NCBI RefSeq assembly: GCF_016583795.1
Contig: NZ_NRRS01000004.1
Span: 1-64,000, forward strand
Direction: 5' to 3'
Length of the DNA: 64,000 nt
Origin: Rhabdochromatium marinum
GTDB lineage: Bacteria; Pseudomonadota; Gammaproteobacteria; Chromatiales; Chromatiaceae
Both the position numbers and the translations under genes were made by a program. Positions within the stretch are counted from its first letter, which is position 1, and each line of letters begins with the position of its first letter. Below, piece by piece: positions 29,775-39,848 of this stretch. A model generated the notes under the pieces. The model saw only the letters and a list, made by a program, of their open reading frames with translations, was not told the origin of the DNA and searched no databases.

Positions 29775-30281
29775 ATGGCAAAAAAGGCAGCAAAGAAAGG
29801 CAAGGGTGACGAGGATGGAGCACCCAAGAAAGCTGGCAAGAAAAAACTGATTATCATCCTTTTGCTGGCACTGATTGTGCTTGGTGGCGGTGGCGGGGCA
29901 GCCTGGTATTTTCTGCTGGGCGGTACTGAAAAGGCGGAAGTGACTACGGAACCCGCACCCATGCCCTTGCTCTACTACCGGCTCGACAAGCCGATTACGG
30001 CGACTCTGGAGCCGGATCAGCCGGCCAGCTTTGTACGGGTTAACCTAGTGCTGGCCAGCCGGGATCCGGCGGTGATTGATGCCTTGCGCTTGCACACGCC
30101 GATTATTCGTAACGATTTGCTGCCGATCCTGGGCAACCAGAAATATGCAGAATTGAATACCCCCGAAGGTAAGGATGCCTTGCGCACACAGATTTATGAC
30201 GCGATTACCGCGATTTTGGTGCGTACCGGCTCCCCGGCCGGGATTGAGCATGTCTATTTCAACGAAATTGTAATGCAGTAA
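29775..30281 (+). CDS. fliL: Flagellar basal body-associated protein FliL
   Basis: FliL surrounds the stator and modulates torque. The 168-residue protein has a Lys-rich cytoplasmic N-terminus (1-25), one membrane helix with a Gly-rich end (KKLIIILLLALIVLGGGGG) and a periplasmic stomatin-like domain ending HVYFNEIVMQ. ATG 29775 is preferred over an upstream in-frame start because of AAGGTGA ahead of it and the typical Met-Ala-Lys start. It opens the first flagellar block and is not preceded by fliK here. Confidence 0.92.
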   Translation: MAKKAAKKGKGDEDGAPKKAGKKKLIIILLLALIVLGGGGGAAWYFLLGGTEKAEVTTEPAPMPLLYYRLDKPITATLEPDQPASFVRVNLVLASRDPAVIDALRLHTPIIRNDLLPILGNQKYAELNTPEGKDALRTQIYDAITAILVRTGSPAGIEHVYFNEIVMQ

Positions 30282-30314
30282 GCCAGAGTCATCTGGCCGA
30301 GCGGAGTATTCGCC

Positions 30315-31301
30315 ATGTCCCAGCAGACCGACATCCTTAGTCAGGACGAAATCGACGCCCTATTGCATGGCGTTGATGGCGGCGACATTGATGCCGACGA
30401 GGATCCCTTTCCCGCCGATGGCGAGGCGCGGTCGTTCAATTTCGCAACCCAGGAACGCATTGTGCGTGGGCGCATGCCCACGCTCGAAATGATCAACGAG
30501 CGCTTTGCCCGCTACTTGCGCGTGCACTTGTTCAATCTGTTGCGCCGTTCAGCGGAAATTTCTGTGGTTGGCACCCGATTGGTTAAATTCTCGGATTATG
30601 TGCATTCGCTCTTTGTGCCAACCAGCCTAAATTTGGTGCGTGTTATCCCCTTGCATGGTACCGGGCTGTTTGTGTTTGATCCCAAGCTGGTGTTTGTATT
30701 GGTGGATAATTTCTTTGGCGGTGATGGGCGCTTCTACACCCGTATTGAAGGGCGTGATTTCACGCCCATGGAACTTCGGGTGATCCAGAATCTGCTCAAT
30801 ACGGCTTTCGCCGACATGGAGAAAGCCTGGGAGCCGGTGATGGAACTCAAGTTTGAGTTCATTAACGCGGAGGTGAACCCGCAGTTTGCCAACATCGTCA
30901 GCCCGACCGAGATTGTTGTGATCAATGATTTTCACGTTGATCTTGATGGTGGTGGTGGCAATCTGCATGTGACACTGCCCTACTCCATGCTCGAACCCAT
31001 TCGCGAGCATCTTGATACCGGTTTACAATCCGACCGCTCCAGCGTGGATAAGCGCTGGCTGCATGCGCTCGAAGAGGAGGTCTATGCGGCTGAAGTTGAA
31101 GTCAGTTCCACACTAATCGAGACGACCTTAACTGTCGAAGAGTTACTTAGAGTGCGCCCGGGCGACATTATTCCAATCGATTTTCCCGATCTGGTGGACC
31201 TTAATGTGGAGGATATCCCGTTATTTCGTGGCAAATTTGGCACTATCAATGGACAAAATGCGATCAGGATCGAAGAAATCGTGCATGTGCAAACGAATTA
31301 A
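30315..31301 (+). CDS. fliM: Flagellar motor switch protein FliM
   Basis: The 328-residue C-ring protein links CheY-P binding to rotation switching. The N-terminal CheY-docking peptide LSQDEIDALLHGV is intact (core residues 11-17), followed by the central CheC-like domain (LEMINERFARYLRVHLFNLLRRSAEI) and a C-terminal SpoA-like region that pairs with FliN (VRPGDIIPIDFPD). It lies between fliL (33-bp gap) and fliN. Confidence 0.97.
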   Translation: MSQQTDILSQDEIDALLHGVDGGDIDADEDPFPADGEARSFNFATQERIVRGRMPTLEMINERFARYLRVHLFNLLRRSAEISVVGTRLVKFSDYVHSLFVPTSLNLVRVIPLHGTGLFVFDPKLVFVLVDNFFGGDGRFYTRIEGRDFTPMELRVIQNLLNTAFADMEKAWEPVMELKFEFINAEVNPQFANIVSPTEIVVINDFHVDLDGGGGNLHVTLPYSMLEPIREHLDTGLQSDRSSVDKRWLHALEEEVYAAEVEVSSTLIETTLTVEELLRVRPGDIIPIDFPDLVDLNVEDIPLFRGKFGTINGQNAIRIEEIVHVQTN

Positions 31302-31383
31302 AGTGTTGCCTTTTGGGTAGAATCATGGGCATTGGTCAGTTAAATTCGATGAGCGCAGCACCACAACCGCAAAGAGTTCAGCT

Positions 31384-31899
31384 ATGAGCGAGGAACAAGA
31401 CAACCCGGTTACTGATGACACCCCGGAGGTCGATATGGATGCCGGGGATGAGTCGTCGGCGGCGGACGATTGGGCAGCAGCACTTGAAGAGCAGCAAGAG
31501 GAAGAAAAACAGACAGATAGTGGTGCGGCATCCGGCACGCGTCAGTCCGAATGGGTTGGGGGTGGCAATGACGCATCGGCGGCCACTCCGATGAATCCAG
31601 AGGAGTTCTCCGAGGATCATGTCGAAGGTGCGGATCAAGTCAATCTCGATATGGTGCTGGACGTACCTGTCACCATTTCGATGGAAATTGGCCGCACCCG
31701 GATTCCGATTCGCAATCTGCTGCAACTCAATCAAGGGTCGGTGGTCGAACTCGACCGCTTGGCCGGTGAGCCCCTGAACGTGTTGGTCAATGGCACTTTG
31801 ATCGCACATGGCGAAGTGGTGGTGGTCAATGAAAAATTTGGTATCCGCCTGACCGACGTCATCAGCCAGAGCGAGCGCATTCGGAAGATCAACAAGTGA
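31384..31899 (+). CDS. fliN: Flagellar motor switch protein FliN
   Basis: This C-ring component is 171 residues, longer than the E. coli protein because of an acidic, low-complexity N-terminus (about 1-80). The conserved SpoA core follows (LDMVLDVPVTISMEIGRTRIPIRNLL, LNQGSVVELDRLAGEPLNVLVNGTLIAHGEVVVVNEKFGIRLTDVI in part). Its stop codon shares one base with the fliO ATG (TGATG), indicating coupling. Confidence 0.96.
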   Translation: MSEEQDNPVTDDTPEVDMDAGDESSAADDWAAALEEQQEEEKQTDSGAASGTRQSEWVGGGNDASAATPMNPEEFSEDHVEGADQVNLDMVLDVPVTISMEIGRTRIPIRNLLQLNQGSVVELDRLAGEPLNVLVNGTLIAHGEVVVVNEKFGIRLTDVISQSERIRKINK

Positions 31900-32333
31900 T
31901 GCGATCAGGCGCTTGGCATCGGTGGTTTATGGTATGGTTTTTGCTAATGCCAGGTGCCGGGGGCGCCGAGCCACTTGAACCAACTATTGGCCGCTATGGG
32001 GCCGGCGGCTATCTGACGCAGTTAATCGGTGGCCTGGCCTTTGTGCTACTTGCAATTGTGGCATTTGCCTGGTTCATGCGTCGATTTTCTGGCACTTCTG
32101 GCGCTGGCATTCCCCACGCCATCGAAATTTTGGCGGTTCGTTCGGTCGGGAACCGTGAGCGCCTGATGCTCGTTCAGATTGGTGAGGAACAAGTGCTGAT
32201 TGGGGTCGGTCCGGCCGGTATGCGCAGGCTGCACGAACTGAAAAAACCCCTGAAATCCCCTGCGGAACCCAAGCCTGGCGTTGATTTTGCTTCTCTGCTG
32301 CGCAAGCAGATGAGTAAAACCCCAGACGCATGA
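31899..32333 (+). CDS. fliO: Flagellar export-gate assembly protein FliO
   Basis: This 144-residue protein helps assemble the FliP ring of the type III export gate. It has an N-terminal hydrophobic signal-like stretch (to about residue 23), a second membrane helix ([25 protein letters not shown]) and a cytoplasmic domain with the family pattern [32 protein letters not shown] 31899 overlaps fliN, and the stop overlaps the fliP start (ATGA). Confidence 0.93.
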   Translation: MRSGAWHRWFMVWFLLMPGAGGAEPLEPTIGRYGAGGYLTQLIGGLAFVLLAIVAFAWFMRRFSGTSGAGIPHAIEILAVRSVGNRERLMLVQIGEEQVLIGVGPAGMRRLHELKKPLKSPAEPKPGVDFASLLRKQMSKTPDA

Positions 32334-33109
32334 GTTCGATTCCGCTGACCCGCCGCCCGCTGATGGTCCTGACTGTTTTGTTCGGGGCGCTGGGCTGTGC
32401 GCTGTTTGCGTCTGATGCCGGGGCGCAGCTGGGTGGCTTGAATGCCCTGTCGGTGACCGCCACTCCAGATGGTAGCGAGGTCTACACGGTCAAGCTGCAA
32501 GCGCTGATTCTCATGACCCTGCTGACGCTGCTGCCGTCGGCCTTGATCATGATGACTTCCTTTACGCGCATTATCATTGTTCTGGGGATTCTGCGCCAGG
32601 GTATGGGTACCACCCAGACGCCGTCGAGTCAGATTTTGCTCGGGCTCGCGCTTTTTTTGACCCTTTTTATTATGGGGCCGGTGTTTCAGGATATTTATAA
32701 CGATGCTGTGGTGCCTTATGCAAATGAGGAGTTAGGCACGGAAGAGGCGCTGAGTGCTGCGGTAAAACCCTTGCGTACCTTTATGCTGGCGCAGACGCGC
32801 GAGGTGGATTTGGCTATGTTTGCTGACATCAATGGTATTGATGGATTCGACAGCCCGGATGCGATCCCGTTGAATTTGCTGGTGCCAGCCTTTGTGACCA
32901 GCGAACTTAAAACCGCATTTCAGATTTCCTTTCTGATCCTGATTCCATTTTTGATTATCGACATGGTCGTTGCCAGTGTGCTGATGTCCATGGGTATGAT
33001 GATGCTGTCGCCAATGATTATTTCTTTGCCGTTCAAAATTATGCTCTTTGTGCTAATTGATGGCTGGTCACTGATCTTGGGTACGCTGGCGCGCAGTTTC
33101 TATGGCTAG
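32330..33109 (+). CDS. fliP: Flagellar export gate protein FliP
   Basis: This 259-residue core export-gate subunit has a cleavable signal sequence (to about residue 33, ASDAGAQ) and four membrane segments. FliP signatures are [19 protein letters not shown] and [23 protein letters not shown]. It overlaps fliO by 4 bp and precedes fliQ by 45 bp. Confidence 0.97.
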   Translation: MSSIPLTRRPLMVLTVLFGALGCALFASDAGAQLGGLNALSVTATPDGSEVYTVKLQALILMTLLTLLPSALIMMTSFTRIIIVLGILRQGMGTTQTPSSQILLGLALFLTLFIMGPVFQDIYNDAVVPYANEELGTEEALSAAVKPLRTFMLAQTREVDLAMFADINGIDGFDSPDAIPLNLLVPAFVTSELKTAFQISFLILIPFLIIDMVVASVLMSMGMMMLSPMIISLPFKIMLFVLIDGWSLILGTLARSFYG

Positions 33110-33154
33110 ACCGAGGAATACAGGTGCAGCACAACCATTGAGGAGTGATATGCA

Positions 33155-33424
33155 ATGACACCGGAAATGGTAATTGATATTGGCAAAGAAGCAGGGACGA
33201 TCCTGCTCTATATGGCGGCGCCACCCTTGGTCACTGGGTTAGCAATTGGTGTTTTGGTTGGTATGCTTCAGGCGGCAACATCGGTGCAGGAAATGACGCT
33301 GACCTTTATCCCCAAACTGCTTGGAGTGTTTACTGCGATACTGTTTGCGGGACACTGGATGTTAGCAACCATCACTGATTATACCGTTGGTCTCTATGAT
33401 CGTATCCCAACGCTGCTGGGTTGA
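33155..33424 (+). CDS. fliQ: Flagellar export gate protein FliQ
   Basis: This 89-residue protein has two membrane helices and is an export-gate subunit alongside FliP and FliR. Conserved features are GLAIGVLVGMLQAATSVQEMTLTFIPKLLGV in part and a second hydrophobic segment ending in ITDYT. It is followed by fliR after 37 bp. Confidence 0.96.
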   Translation: MTPEMVIDIGKEAGTILLYMAAPPLVTGLAIGVLVGMLQAATSVQEMTLTFIPKLLGVFTAILFAGHWMLATITDYTVGLYDRIPTLLG

Positions 33425-33461
33425 CTAAACCGCAACCGGGAGCCTGAAACTGAGCGCTGCT

Positions 33462-34238
33462 GTGATTAACTTCAGCGCGGATCAGATCATGACTTGGACG
33501 CTGTCGGTGATCTGGCCCTTTATGCGCATCACGGCGATGCTGTTTGTATCGCCCATTTTTGGCGCCAGGAATGTCAATGCCCAAATGCGTATGGGGCTGG
33601 CGCTGTTGTTGGCGATGCTGATTGCGCCGCAGTTGCCCGCAGCGCCCTTGATTGACCCCCTCAGCATGCAGGGGCTGATGGTGGCCATGCAGCAGGTCGT
33701 GATCGGCATTGCGATGGGGTTTAGTCTGCAAATGGTTTTCTCGGCATTGACTCAGGCCGGAGAGAGTGTGGCACTGTCGATGGGATTGGGCTTTGCCTCG
33801 GCGATCGATCCTGTGGGTGGCATACAGGTGCCGATTGTGGCGCAGTTTTTTGTCATTATTGCCACCTTGCTGTTTCTCGCCATGAATGGCCATCTGGTGC
33901 TGATTGAAATGCTGATGCTGAGTTTTGTCAGCCTGCCGATCAGCGAGGCTGGCTTGAGGTCGGATGACTTCTGGGCACTGCTTAACTTTGGCACCACCAT
34001 GTTCAGCGGGGCGCTGTTGATTGCACTGCCGGCCATTGCTTCGCAACTAGTGGTGAATTTGTCGATGGGCGTGGTGGCGCGTACGGCACCGCAAATGAAT
34101 ATTTTTGCCGTCGGTTTTCCAGTCATGATGATGGCCGGTTTTATTCTGCTGAGCGTTCTGCTGCCGAGTATTTTTGCCCGGCTTGGTGAATTACTAACAC
34201 AGGGTTTTGAGTTGATTCAGCAACTGATCAGGCTCTGA
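33462..34238 (+). CDS. fliR: Flagellar export gate protein FliR
   Basis: This 258-residue, six-helix export-gate subunit contains PFMRITAMLFVSPIFGARNVNAQMR near its start, SALTQAGESVALSMGLGFAS, and VGFPVMMMAGFILL near its end. The proposed start is GTG 33462, with CGGGAG upstream at 33437-33442; the spacing is long, so the exact start is not certain. flhB follows after 69 bp. Confidence 0.95.
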   Translation: MINFSADQIMTWTLSVIWPFMRITAMLFVSPIFGARNVNAQMRMGLALLLAMLIAPQLPAAPLIDPLSMQGLMVAMQQVVIGIAMGFSLQMVFSALTQAGESVALSMGLGFASAIDPVGGIQVPIVAQFFVIIATLLFLAMNGHLVLIEMLMLSFVSLPISEAGLRSDDFWALLNFGTTMFSGALLIALPAIASQLVVNLSMGVVARTAPQMNIFAVGFPVMMMAGFILLSVLLPSIFARLGELLTQGFELIQQLIRL

Positions 34239-34307
34239 TCCGTTGCTGACGCACCCAAGGCGGGTTGCGCAGCACTCTCGGCCCCGGACAGGCCCCGGAG
34301 AATTGCC

Positions 34308-35459
34308 ATGGCCGAAAACGAAAACGGCCAGGAAAAAACCGAAGAACCGACTGGCAAACGCATTCGTGAATCGCGTGAAAAAGGCCAGGTGCCGAGTTCG
34401 AAGGAACTCAATACCTTCATTGTGCTGATTGTGGCCAGCAGCTTCATGGTGCTGTTTGGGTCTCATCTGGGTATGGAGATTGCCAATCAGTTTGCTGACG
34501 GTCTGACCCTTGAGCGCGAACAGCTGTTCAACTCCGCCATTGTTCCGGTGTATTTCGGTCGGCAGGTCACGGATGCCTTGCTAAATCTTGCCCCCTTGCT
34601 CACCCTGCTTACCGTCGCGGCTGTTGTGGGACCCCTGATCATCGGAGGGGGCAATTTCTCGGGTCAGGCGATGGCGCCCAAGTTTAACAAGCTCAATCCC
34701 ATTAAGGGGGCGAAGAAGTTTGTCTCTACAACCGGGCTGATAGAACTTGTCAAGTCCCTGGGCAAGGTCATCCTCATCGGTGGAGTGGCCGCCTCCGTAC
34801 TCTCGGGGATTGTCGATGAGATCTTGATGTTGGGTGAGGAGTCGGTGAAACAGGGCATCATGCATGCCGGGCATCTGGCGGCCTGGGTGTTTTTAATGGT
34901 TTCTGCGGTGCTGCTGCTGATTGCGCTGATTGATGTACCCTTTCAGCTGTGGAATCACAACAAGCAGCTTAAAATGACCTTGCAGGAAGTGAAGGATGAG
35001 CACAAGGAAACCGAAGGCAAGCCGGAGGTCAAGGGGCGCATCCGGCAAATGCAAATGGAAATGGCGCAGCGACGCATGATGGCCGAAGTGCCTAAGGCAG
35101 ATGTGGTGATTACCAACCCGACCCATTTCGCCGTGGCTATTGCATATAAGCCCGGCGCCATGGGCGCGCCACGCTTGCTGGCCAAGGGGATTGATGAGGT
35201 GGCACTCAAAATTCGTGAACTGGCTGAGGAGCATAAGATTGTGGCGGTCGAAGCACCGAAGGTGGCGCGCGCAATCTATTTCACCACTGATTTGAATCAG
35301 GAAATTCCCGGAGGTCTCTTCGTCGCTGTGGCGCGCATTCTAGCCTACGTCTATCAGCTCAAGCGCCCGGATATGCAGCCGGTCATGCCCCGGGATTTGC
35401 CGGTGCCTGAGGAATTTCTTGATCGCGTCAGTGCGCGTCGTGCGCACCAGGCGAACTAA
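34308..35459 (+). CDS. flhB: Flagellar export switch protein FlhB
   Basis: This 383-residue protein has four membrane helices and a cytoplasmic domain with the autocleavage motif NPTH (Asn270), which switches export from rod/hook to filament substrates. The N-terminal EEPTGKRIRESREKGQVPSSKEL is standard. The stop shares a base with the flhA start (TAATG). A second, stand-alone copy of its C-terminal domain is encoded at 46220-46561. Confidence 0.97.
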   Translation: MAENENGQEKTEEPTGKRIRESREKGQVPSSKELNTFIVLIVASSFMVLFGSHLGMEIANQFADGLTLEREQLFNSAIVPVYFGRQVTDALLNLAPLLTLLTVAAVVGPLIIGGGNFSGQAMAPKFNKLNPIKGAKKFVSTTGLIELVKSLGKVILIGGVAASVLSGIVDEILMLGEESVKQGIMHAGHLAAWVFLMVSAVLLLIALIDVPFQLWNHNKQLKMTLQEVKDEHKETEGKPEVKGRIRQMQMEMAQRRMMAEVPKADVVITNPTHFAVAIAYKPGAMGAPRLLAKGIDEVALKIRELAEEHKIVAVEAPKVARAIYFTTDLNQEIPGGLFVAVARILAYVYQLKRPDMQPVMPRDLPVPEEFLDRVSARRAHQAN

Positions 35460-37564
35460 TGGCTGGCATCGCCGACAGACTGCAAGCACTGCGGGATTTC
35501 GGGCTGGGAGCGCCCGTGCTCCTGATGGCCTTGCTGGCCATGCTGGTGCTGCCGCTACCGCCCTTTATCCTGGATATTCTGTTTACTTTTAATATTGCTT
35601 TGTCACTGGTCGTGATCATGGTCGCCATCTATGCCGCGCGACCTTTGGAATTCGCGATCTTTCCAACCGTGCTGCTGGTGGCGACCCTGCTACGCCTGGC
35701 GCTGAATGTGGCCTCAACCCGGGTCATCCTGCTCAATGGGGCCGATGGTACGGCGGCGGCCGGGCGCGTGGTGCAGGCCTTTGGTGACTTTGTCATCGGT
35801 GGCAACTTTGCCGCCGGCCTGGTGGTGTTCTCCATCCTGGTCATCATTAACTTTATTGTGGTCACCAAGGGCGCTGGGCGTGTGTCTGAGGTGAGCGCCC
35901 GGTTTACCCTTGATGCCATGCCGGGCAAACAGATGGCTATTGATGCCGATCTGAATGCCGGCTTGATCGATCAGGATACGGCTCGCGCGCGTCGCGAAGA
36001 AATCGCCCAGGAAGCTGATTTTTACGGCTCCATGGATGGTGCCAGTAAATTCGTGCGTGGCGACGCCATCGCCGGCATTCTGATTCTGTTCATCAATGTG
36101 ATTGGTGGGCTCATTATCGGCATGACGCAGCACGATATGAGCTTTGATGATGCGGCCTCCAACTTCGTTTTGCTGTCCATTGGTGACGGTCTGGTCGCGC
36201 AGTTGCCGTCGCTGCTGCTGTCCTCCGCTACGGCCCTGATAGTCACCCGAGTCTCCACCGCGCAGGACATGGGCCAGCAAGTCACGGCCCAGCTGTTTGA
36301 AAACCCCAAAGTCCTCTATGTGAGCGCTGGCGTCATTGGCGTCATGGGCATGATTCCCGGGATGCCGAACATGGTGTTTCTTGGTTTGGCGAGCATGCTT
36401 GCCGGAGCCGGCTATCAAATTAGCCGTCATGCGACCGAACGGGAAGCGGCTGAGGCGCAAGCGGCGCTGCCACCTGGTGGCGATGAGGTACCCCCACCTG
36501 AGATGCGCGATCTGTCCTGGGACGATGTGCCCGCAGTGGATTTGGTGGCGTTGGAGGTGGGCTATCGGTTGATTGCCCTGGTGGACCGCAGCCAGGATGG
36601 CCAGTTGATGGGGCGGATCAAAGGGGTGCGCCGCAAGTTGTCCCAGGAATTGGGCTTTTTGATTCAACCGGTGCATATTCGCGACAACCTGGAGCTTGGT
36701 CCCAATCAGTACCGTATCGCCCTGCTGGGAGTGAATATCTCCCAGGCCGAGGTGTTTCCTGATCGCGAGCTGGCAATCAACCCTGGCCAGGTGTTCGGCA
36801 AGGTGCCTGGAACCCCGACCAAGGATCCGACCTTCAAGCTGGATGCGCTCTGGATCGATCCCTCGGATCGCGATACGGCGCAGGGAGCTGGTTATACCGT
36901 GGTGGATGCCGCTACGGTCATCGCCACCCATCTGTCGCAGGTGTTACGCGAAAACGCCTATCGGTTGATTGGCTATGAGGAAGTGCAGCATTTGCTCGAT
37001 CAGCTCGGGCGCCGCTCGCCCAAGCTGGTCGAAAATCTGTTTGCCAAATCGCTGCCACTCGGTGTGGTGCTCAAGGTCTTGCAGAATTTGTTGGCTGAAC
37101 AGGTGTCAATTCGCGACATTCGCACCATTGCCGAAACTTTGGCGGAGCGTTCGCAGAGCAGTCAGGATCCCGACGTGCTGACCGCTGCCGTGCGGGTCGC
37201 CCTGGCACGCTCAATTGTGCAGGACTTGGTTGGCGCTGGCGACGAGTTGCCGCTGATTGCCCTTGATCCTTCGCTGGAACAACTTTTGCATAGATCATTG
37301 CAAAACAGTCAGGGGGAAAGCATCGGCATTGATCCCAGCCTGGCCGAACGGGTGCAGCGATCCGTTGCCGATGCGGTGCGCCGTCAGGAAATGGATGGAG
37401 CCCCGGCGGTGCTGGTGGTGGCTCCGGAAATTCGCACCTGGATTTCAAGTTGGCTGCGCGGTGCGGTGCGTAATCTGACTGTGATCGCTTTTACCGAGAT
37501 ACCGGATAACAGACGTATTCGGGTCGTAGCGACCGTGGGACAGGCGAACGCGCGTGCCGCCTAG
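35459..37564 (+). CDS. flhA: Flagellar export apparatus protein FlhA
   Basis: This 701-residue protein has about eight N-terminal membrane helices and a large cytoplasmic C-terminal domain that forms the nonameric docking ring. The FHIPEP signature region is present (LEFAIFPTVLLVATLLRLALNVASTR), followed by GDAIAGILILFINVIGGLIIG. The C-terminal domain begins around VPAVDLVALEVGYRL. It overlaps flhB by 1 bp; flhF starts 41 bp after it. Confidence 0.98.
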   Translation: MAGIADRLQALRDFGLGAPVLLMALLAMLVLPLPPFILDILFTFNIALSLVVIMVAIYAARPLEFAIFPTVLLVATLLRLALNVASTRVILLNGADGTAAAGRVVQAFGDFVIGGNFAAGLVVFSILVIINFIVVTKGAGRVSEVSARFTLDAMPGKQMAIDADLNAGLIDQDTARARREEIAQEADFYGSMDGASKFVRGDAIAGILILFINVIGGLIIGMTQHDMSFDDAASNFVLLSIGDGLVAQLPSLLLSSATALIVTRVSTAQDMGQQVTAQLFENPKVLYVSAGVIGVMGMIPGMPNMVFLGLASMLAGAGYQISRHATEREAAEAQAALPPGGDEVPPPEMRDLSWDDVPAVDLVALEVGYRLIALVDRSQDGQLMGRIKGVRRKLSQELGFLIQPVHIRDNLELGPNQYRIALLGVNISQAEVFPDRELAINPGQVFGKVPGTPTKDPTFKLDALWIDPSDRDTAQGAGYTVVDAATVIATHLSQVLRENAYRLIGYEEVQHLLDQLGRRSPKLVENLFAKSLPLGVVLKVLQNLLAEQVSIRDIRTIAETLAERSQSSQDPDVLTAAVRVALARSIVQDLVGAGDELPLIALDPSLEQLLHRSLQNSQGESIGIDPSLAERVQRSVADAVRRQEMDGAPAVLVVAPEIRTWISSWLRGAVRNLTVIAFTEIPDNRRIRVVATVGQANARAA

Positions 37565-37605
37565 TCCTTGCCCAGTCCACGGGATGTAAGTAGGGAGAGT
37601 AATAG

Positions 37606-38889
37606 ATGAATGTACGGCGATATCGGGCGAAGGACATGGGGGATGCGATGCGCCAAGTGCGGGAGCATCAGGGCGCTGACGCGGTGATCCTTTCCAGTCG
37701 CCGGGTCGATGGCATGCTTGAGATCGTGGCGGCCGTGGATGCCGGGGGGGGCACCGATGATCCCATGCGTGCTGGAGCCGAGGGAGGGATGGAACGCGTC
37801 CTTGGCTACGGTCAGAATCCAGTCGATCCGCAGCTAAACGCCATGCGACGCGAACTCAGTAACCTGCGCCATCTGCTGGTGCAGCAACAAGGTGCCAGCG
37901 AGAGTTCGCAATGGGCCGCACGTCATCCCCTGGCAGCCGATTTGGCGGCCGGACTGATTGGGCGCGGTTTCGAGGACAAGCTCGCGCGCAGTGTTGCAGG
38001 CGGCATTCCTGAAGACACCTCAATTGAAACTGCCTGGTCGCGGGTGCGAGCACGCCTGTCATCGGCACTGCCGACCGAGCAACCGGAAATCCTGGAACGT
38101 GGTGGCATGCTGGCGCTGGTGGGTCCGACGGGCGTGGGCAAAACCTCCACTGTCAGCCGTCTGGCGCTGCGCCAGATTCGACGCATGGGGCGGGATGCCG
38201 TCAGCCTAGTGACGCTGGATCGCCAGCGCCTGGGAGCTTACAAACAATTACAGGCCTTTGGGCAGATGGCCGGCGTGCCGGTGATGCTGCTGGAGAGCGA
38301 ACGCGAACTGGTCGATTTGGCGGTGCGGGCTGGTGAGGGGCGCTTGGTGTTGGTCGATACCGCTGGACAGGCAACGCAGGATGTTGCCGAGCAGCGCCTG
38401 TTTGCCCATGTGCGCGCGGAAGTCGAGATCGAAACCTGGCTGGTAATTGCGGCGACGCATCAGGGGCGGGTGCTCAGACAGCTTTTGCAAGCCTTTCAAG
38501 GCAATACGCCGAGTGCGCTGGTGTTGACCAAAGTCGATGAGGTCGAACACCTTGGCGAGGCACTGTCGGTGCTGCTTGAGCAACGCCTGGGACTGGCGTT
38601 CTATAGCGATGGCCTGGGCCTAGCCGAGCACTTCCACGCTGTGGATTCCATGTACCTGACCCGGCTGGCCCTGCATGACACCCCCATGGGTCGCGCCCCG
38701 TCCTTTAGCACCTCGCTGGAGCAGGCGCCTGTGCAGCAGTCACTGCGACAACCATTACAACAAGCGGCCCAACAGCCCATGCAATCCCTGGGCGCAGCTC
38801 CCGTCGCAGACCGCCTGGGTCCGGCGGATCAGGGGATGATTCTCGAATCGGTGGTTCCTTTTAGGAAAGGCGCCCATGTCGGCCTATGA
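37606..38889 (+). CDS. flhF: Flagellar placement GTPase FlhF
   Basis: This 427-residue SRP-type GTPase sets polar flagellum position. An N-terminal B domain (MNVRRYRAKDMGDAMRQVREHQGADAVILSSRR in part) precedes the NG domain with P-loop GPTGVGKT (173-180) and DTAGQ. The C-terminus is Gln-rich (about 375-400). It overlaps flhG by 14 bp. Presence of flhF and flhG implies polar flagellation. Confidence 0.95.
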   Translation: MNVRRYRAKDMGDAMRQVREHQGADAVILSSRRVDGMLEIVAAVDAGGGTDDPMRAGAEGGMERVLGYGQNPVDPQLNAMRRELSNLRHLLVQQQGASESSQWAARHPLAADLAAGLIGRGFEDKLARSVAGGIPEDTSIETAWSRVRARLSSALPTEQPEILERGGMLALVGPTGVGKTSTVSRLALRQIRRMGRDAVSLVTLDRQRLGAYKQLQAFGQMAGVPVMLLESERELVDLAVRAGEGRLVLVDTAGQATQDVAEQRLFAHVRAEVEIETWLVIAATHQGRVLRQLLQAFQGNTPSALVLTKVDEVEHLGEALSVLLEQRLGLAFYSDGLGLAEHFHAVDSMYLTRLALHDTPMGRAPSFSTSLEQAPVQQSLRQPLQQAAQQPMQSLGAAPVADRLGPADQGMILESVVPFRKGAHVGL

Positions 38890-39700
38890 GCCGCAGTTAA
38901 AGCTTTTAGCTATTGCAAGCGGCAAAGGTGGGGTTGGAAAAACCAATGTGTCGGTCAATCTGGCTGTGGCACTGGCCAGGCTCAGCCGTCGGGTGATGCT
39001 GTTTGATGCCGATCTGGGGCTTGCCAATGCTGATTTGTTGCTTGGGGTGCGTCCGCAGCGCACCCTGTATGATTTAGTCAGCGGCGAGGTTGATGATCTC
39101 GGCAGCATCCTGGTTGAAGGACCCGATGGCATTTTGCTGGTGCCCGCCATCTCGGGTGTTGCATCCATGGCCAACATGAGTACCACCGAGCATGCGGGGC
39201 TGATTCGCGCTTTTAGCTCGTATCGTGAGCCACTCGATGTGCTGATCGTTGATACCGCCGCTGGTGTGCAGGGCTCCGTTACCAGTTTTTGCAAGGCTGT
39301 GCAGGATGTTTTGGTAGTGGTGTGCGACGAACCGGCCTCAATGGCCGATGCCTATGCGTTGATTAAGGTTTTGCATCAGGATCATGGCTTGCGCCGTTTT
39401 CGTCTGGTGTGCAACATGATGGTCAATGCTGAGGCCGGGCGGCGAGTCGCGCAGAATCTTGCGACGGTACTGACGCAATACTTACCTGATGTCGTAGTTG
39501 AGTTATCAGGTATCATTCCACTTGATGAGCATTTGCGCCGGGCGGTGCAAAAGCGCGTGCCGGTGGTCAATCTTTACCCGGCCAGCGCTTCGGCGCGCGC
39601 CTTTGCCGAACTGGCACGCCGGGTCGATGGCTGGAAAACCGCCCGCTCCAATCATGGTGGCCTGGGTTTTTTCGTCGAACGCCTGCTTGCACACGCCTGA
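38876..39700 (+). CDS. flhG: Flagellar number regulator FlhG (FleN), MinD-like ATPase
   Basis: This 274-residue MinD/ParA-type ATPase has the deviant Walker A GKGGVGKT (16-23) and the Walker B-like DVLIVDTAAG. It limits flagellar number together with FlhF. The start lies inside flhF, and a 148-bp gap then separates it from fliA. Confidence 0.95.
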   Translation: MSAYEPQLKLLAIASGKGGVGKTNVSVNLAVALARLSRRVMLFDADLGLANADLLLGVRPQRTLYDLVSGEVDDLGSILVEGPDGILLVPAISGVASMANMSTTEHAGLIRAFSSYREPLDVLIVDTAAGVQGSVTSFCKAVQDVLVVVCDEPASMADAYALIKVLHQDHGLRRFRLVCNMMVNAEAGRRVAQNLATVLTQYLPDVVVELSGIIPLDEHLRRAVQKRVPVVNLYPASASARAFAELARRVDGWKTARSNHGGLGFFVERLLAHA

Positions 39701-39848
39701 TTGATCCGCCGGGTCTTCAGATTTTCAACCGCCGGCCCCAACTAGTTTTTCCGAGACTTTTCTGATCAAATCCACCACAATGGTGATTTTATTTGGCGCA
39801 GGATTCTGCGCTTGAGCTCAGCATTGGCCCCATGACCTGGCGTCTGTC

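Noticed and set aside
39701-39848. Sigma-54 promoter before fliA
   Set aside because: The best match (TGGCGC...CTGC) has 11 instead of 10 bases between GG and GC.
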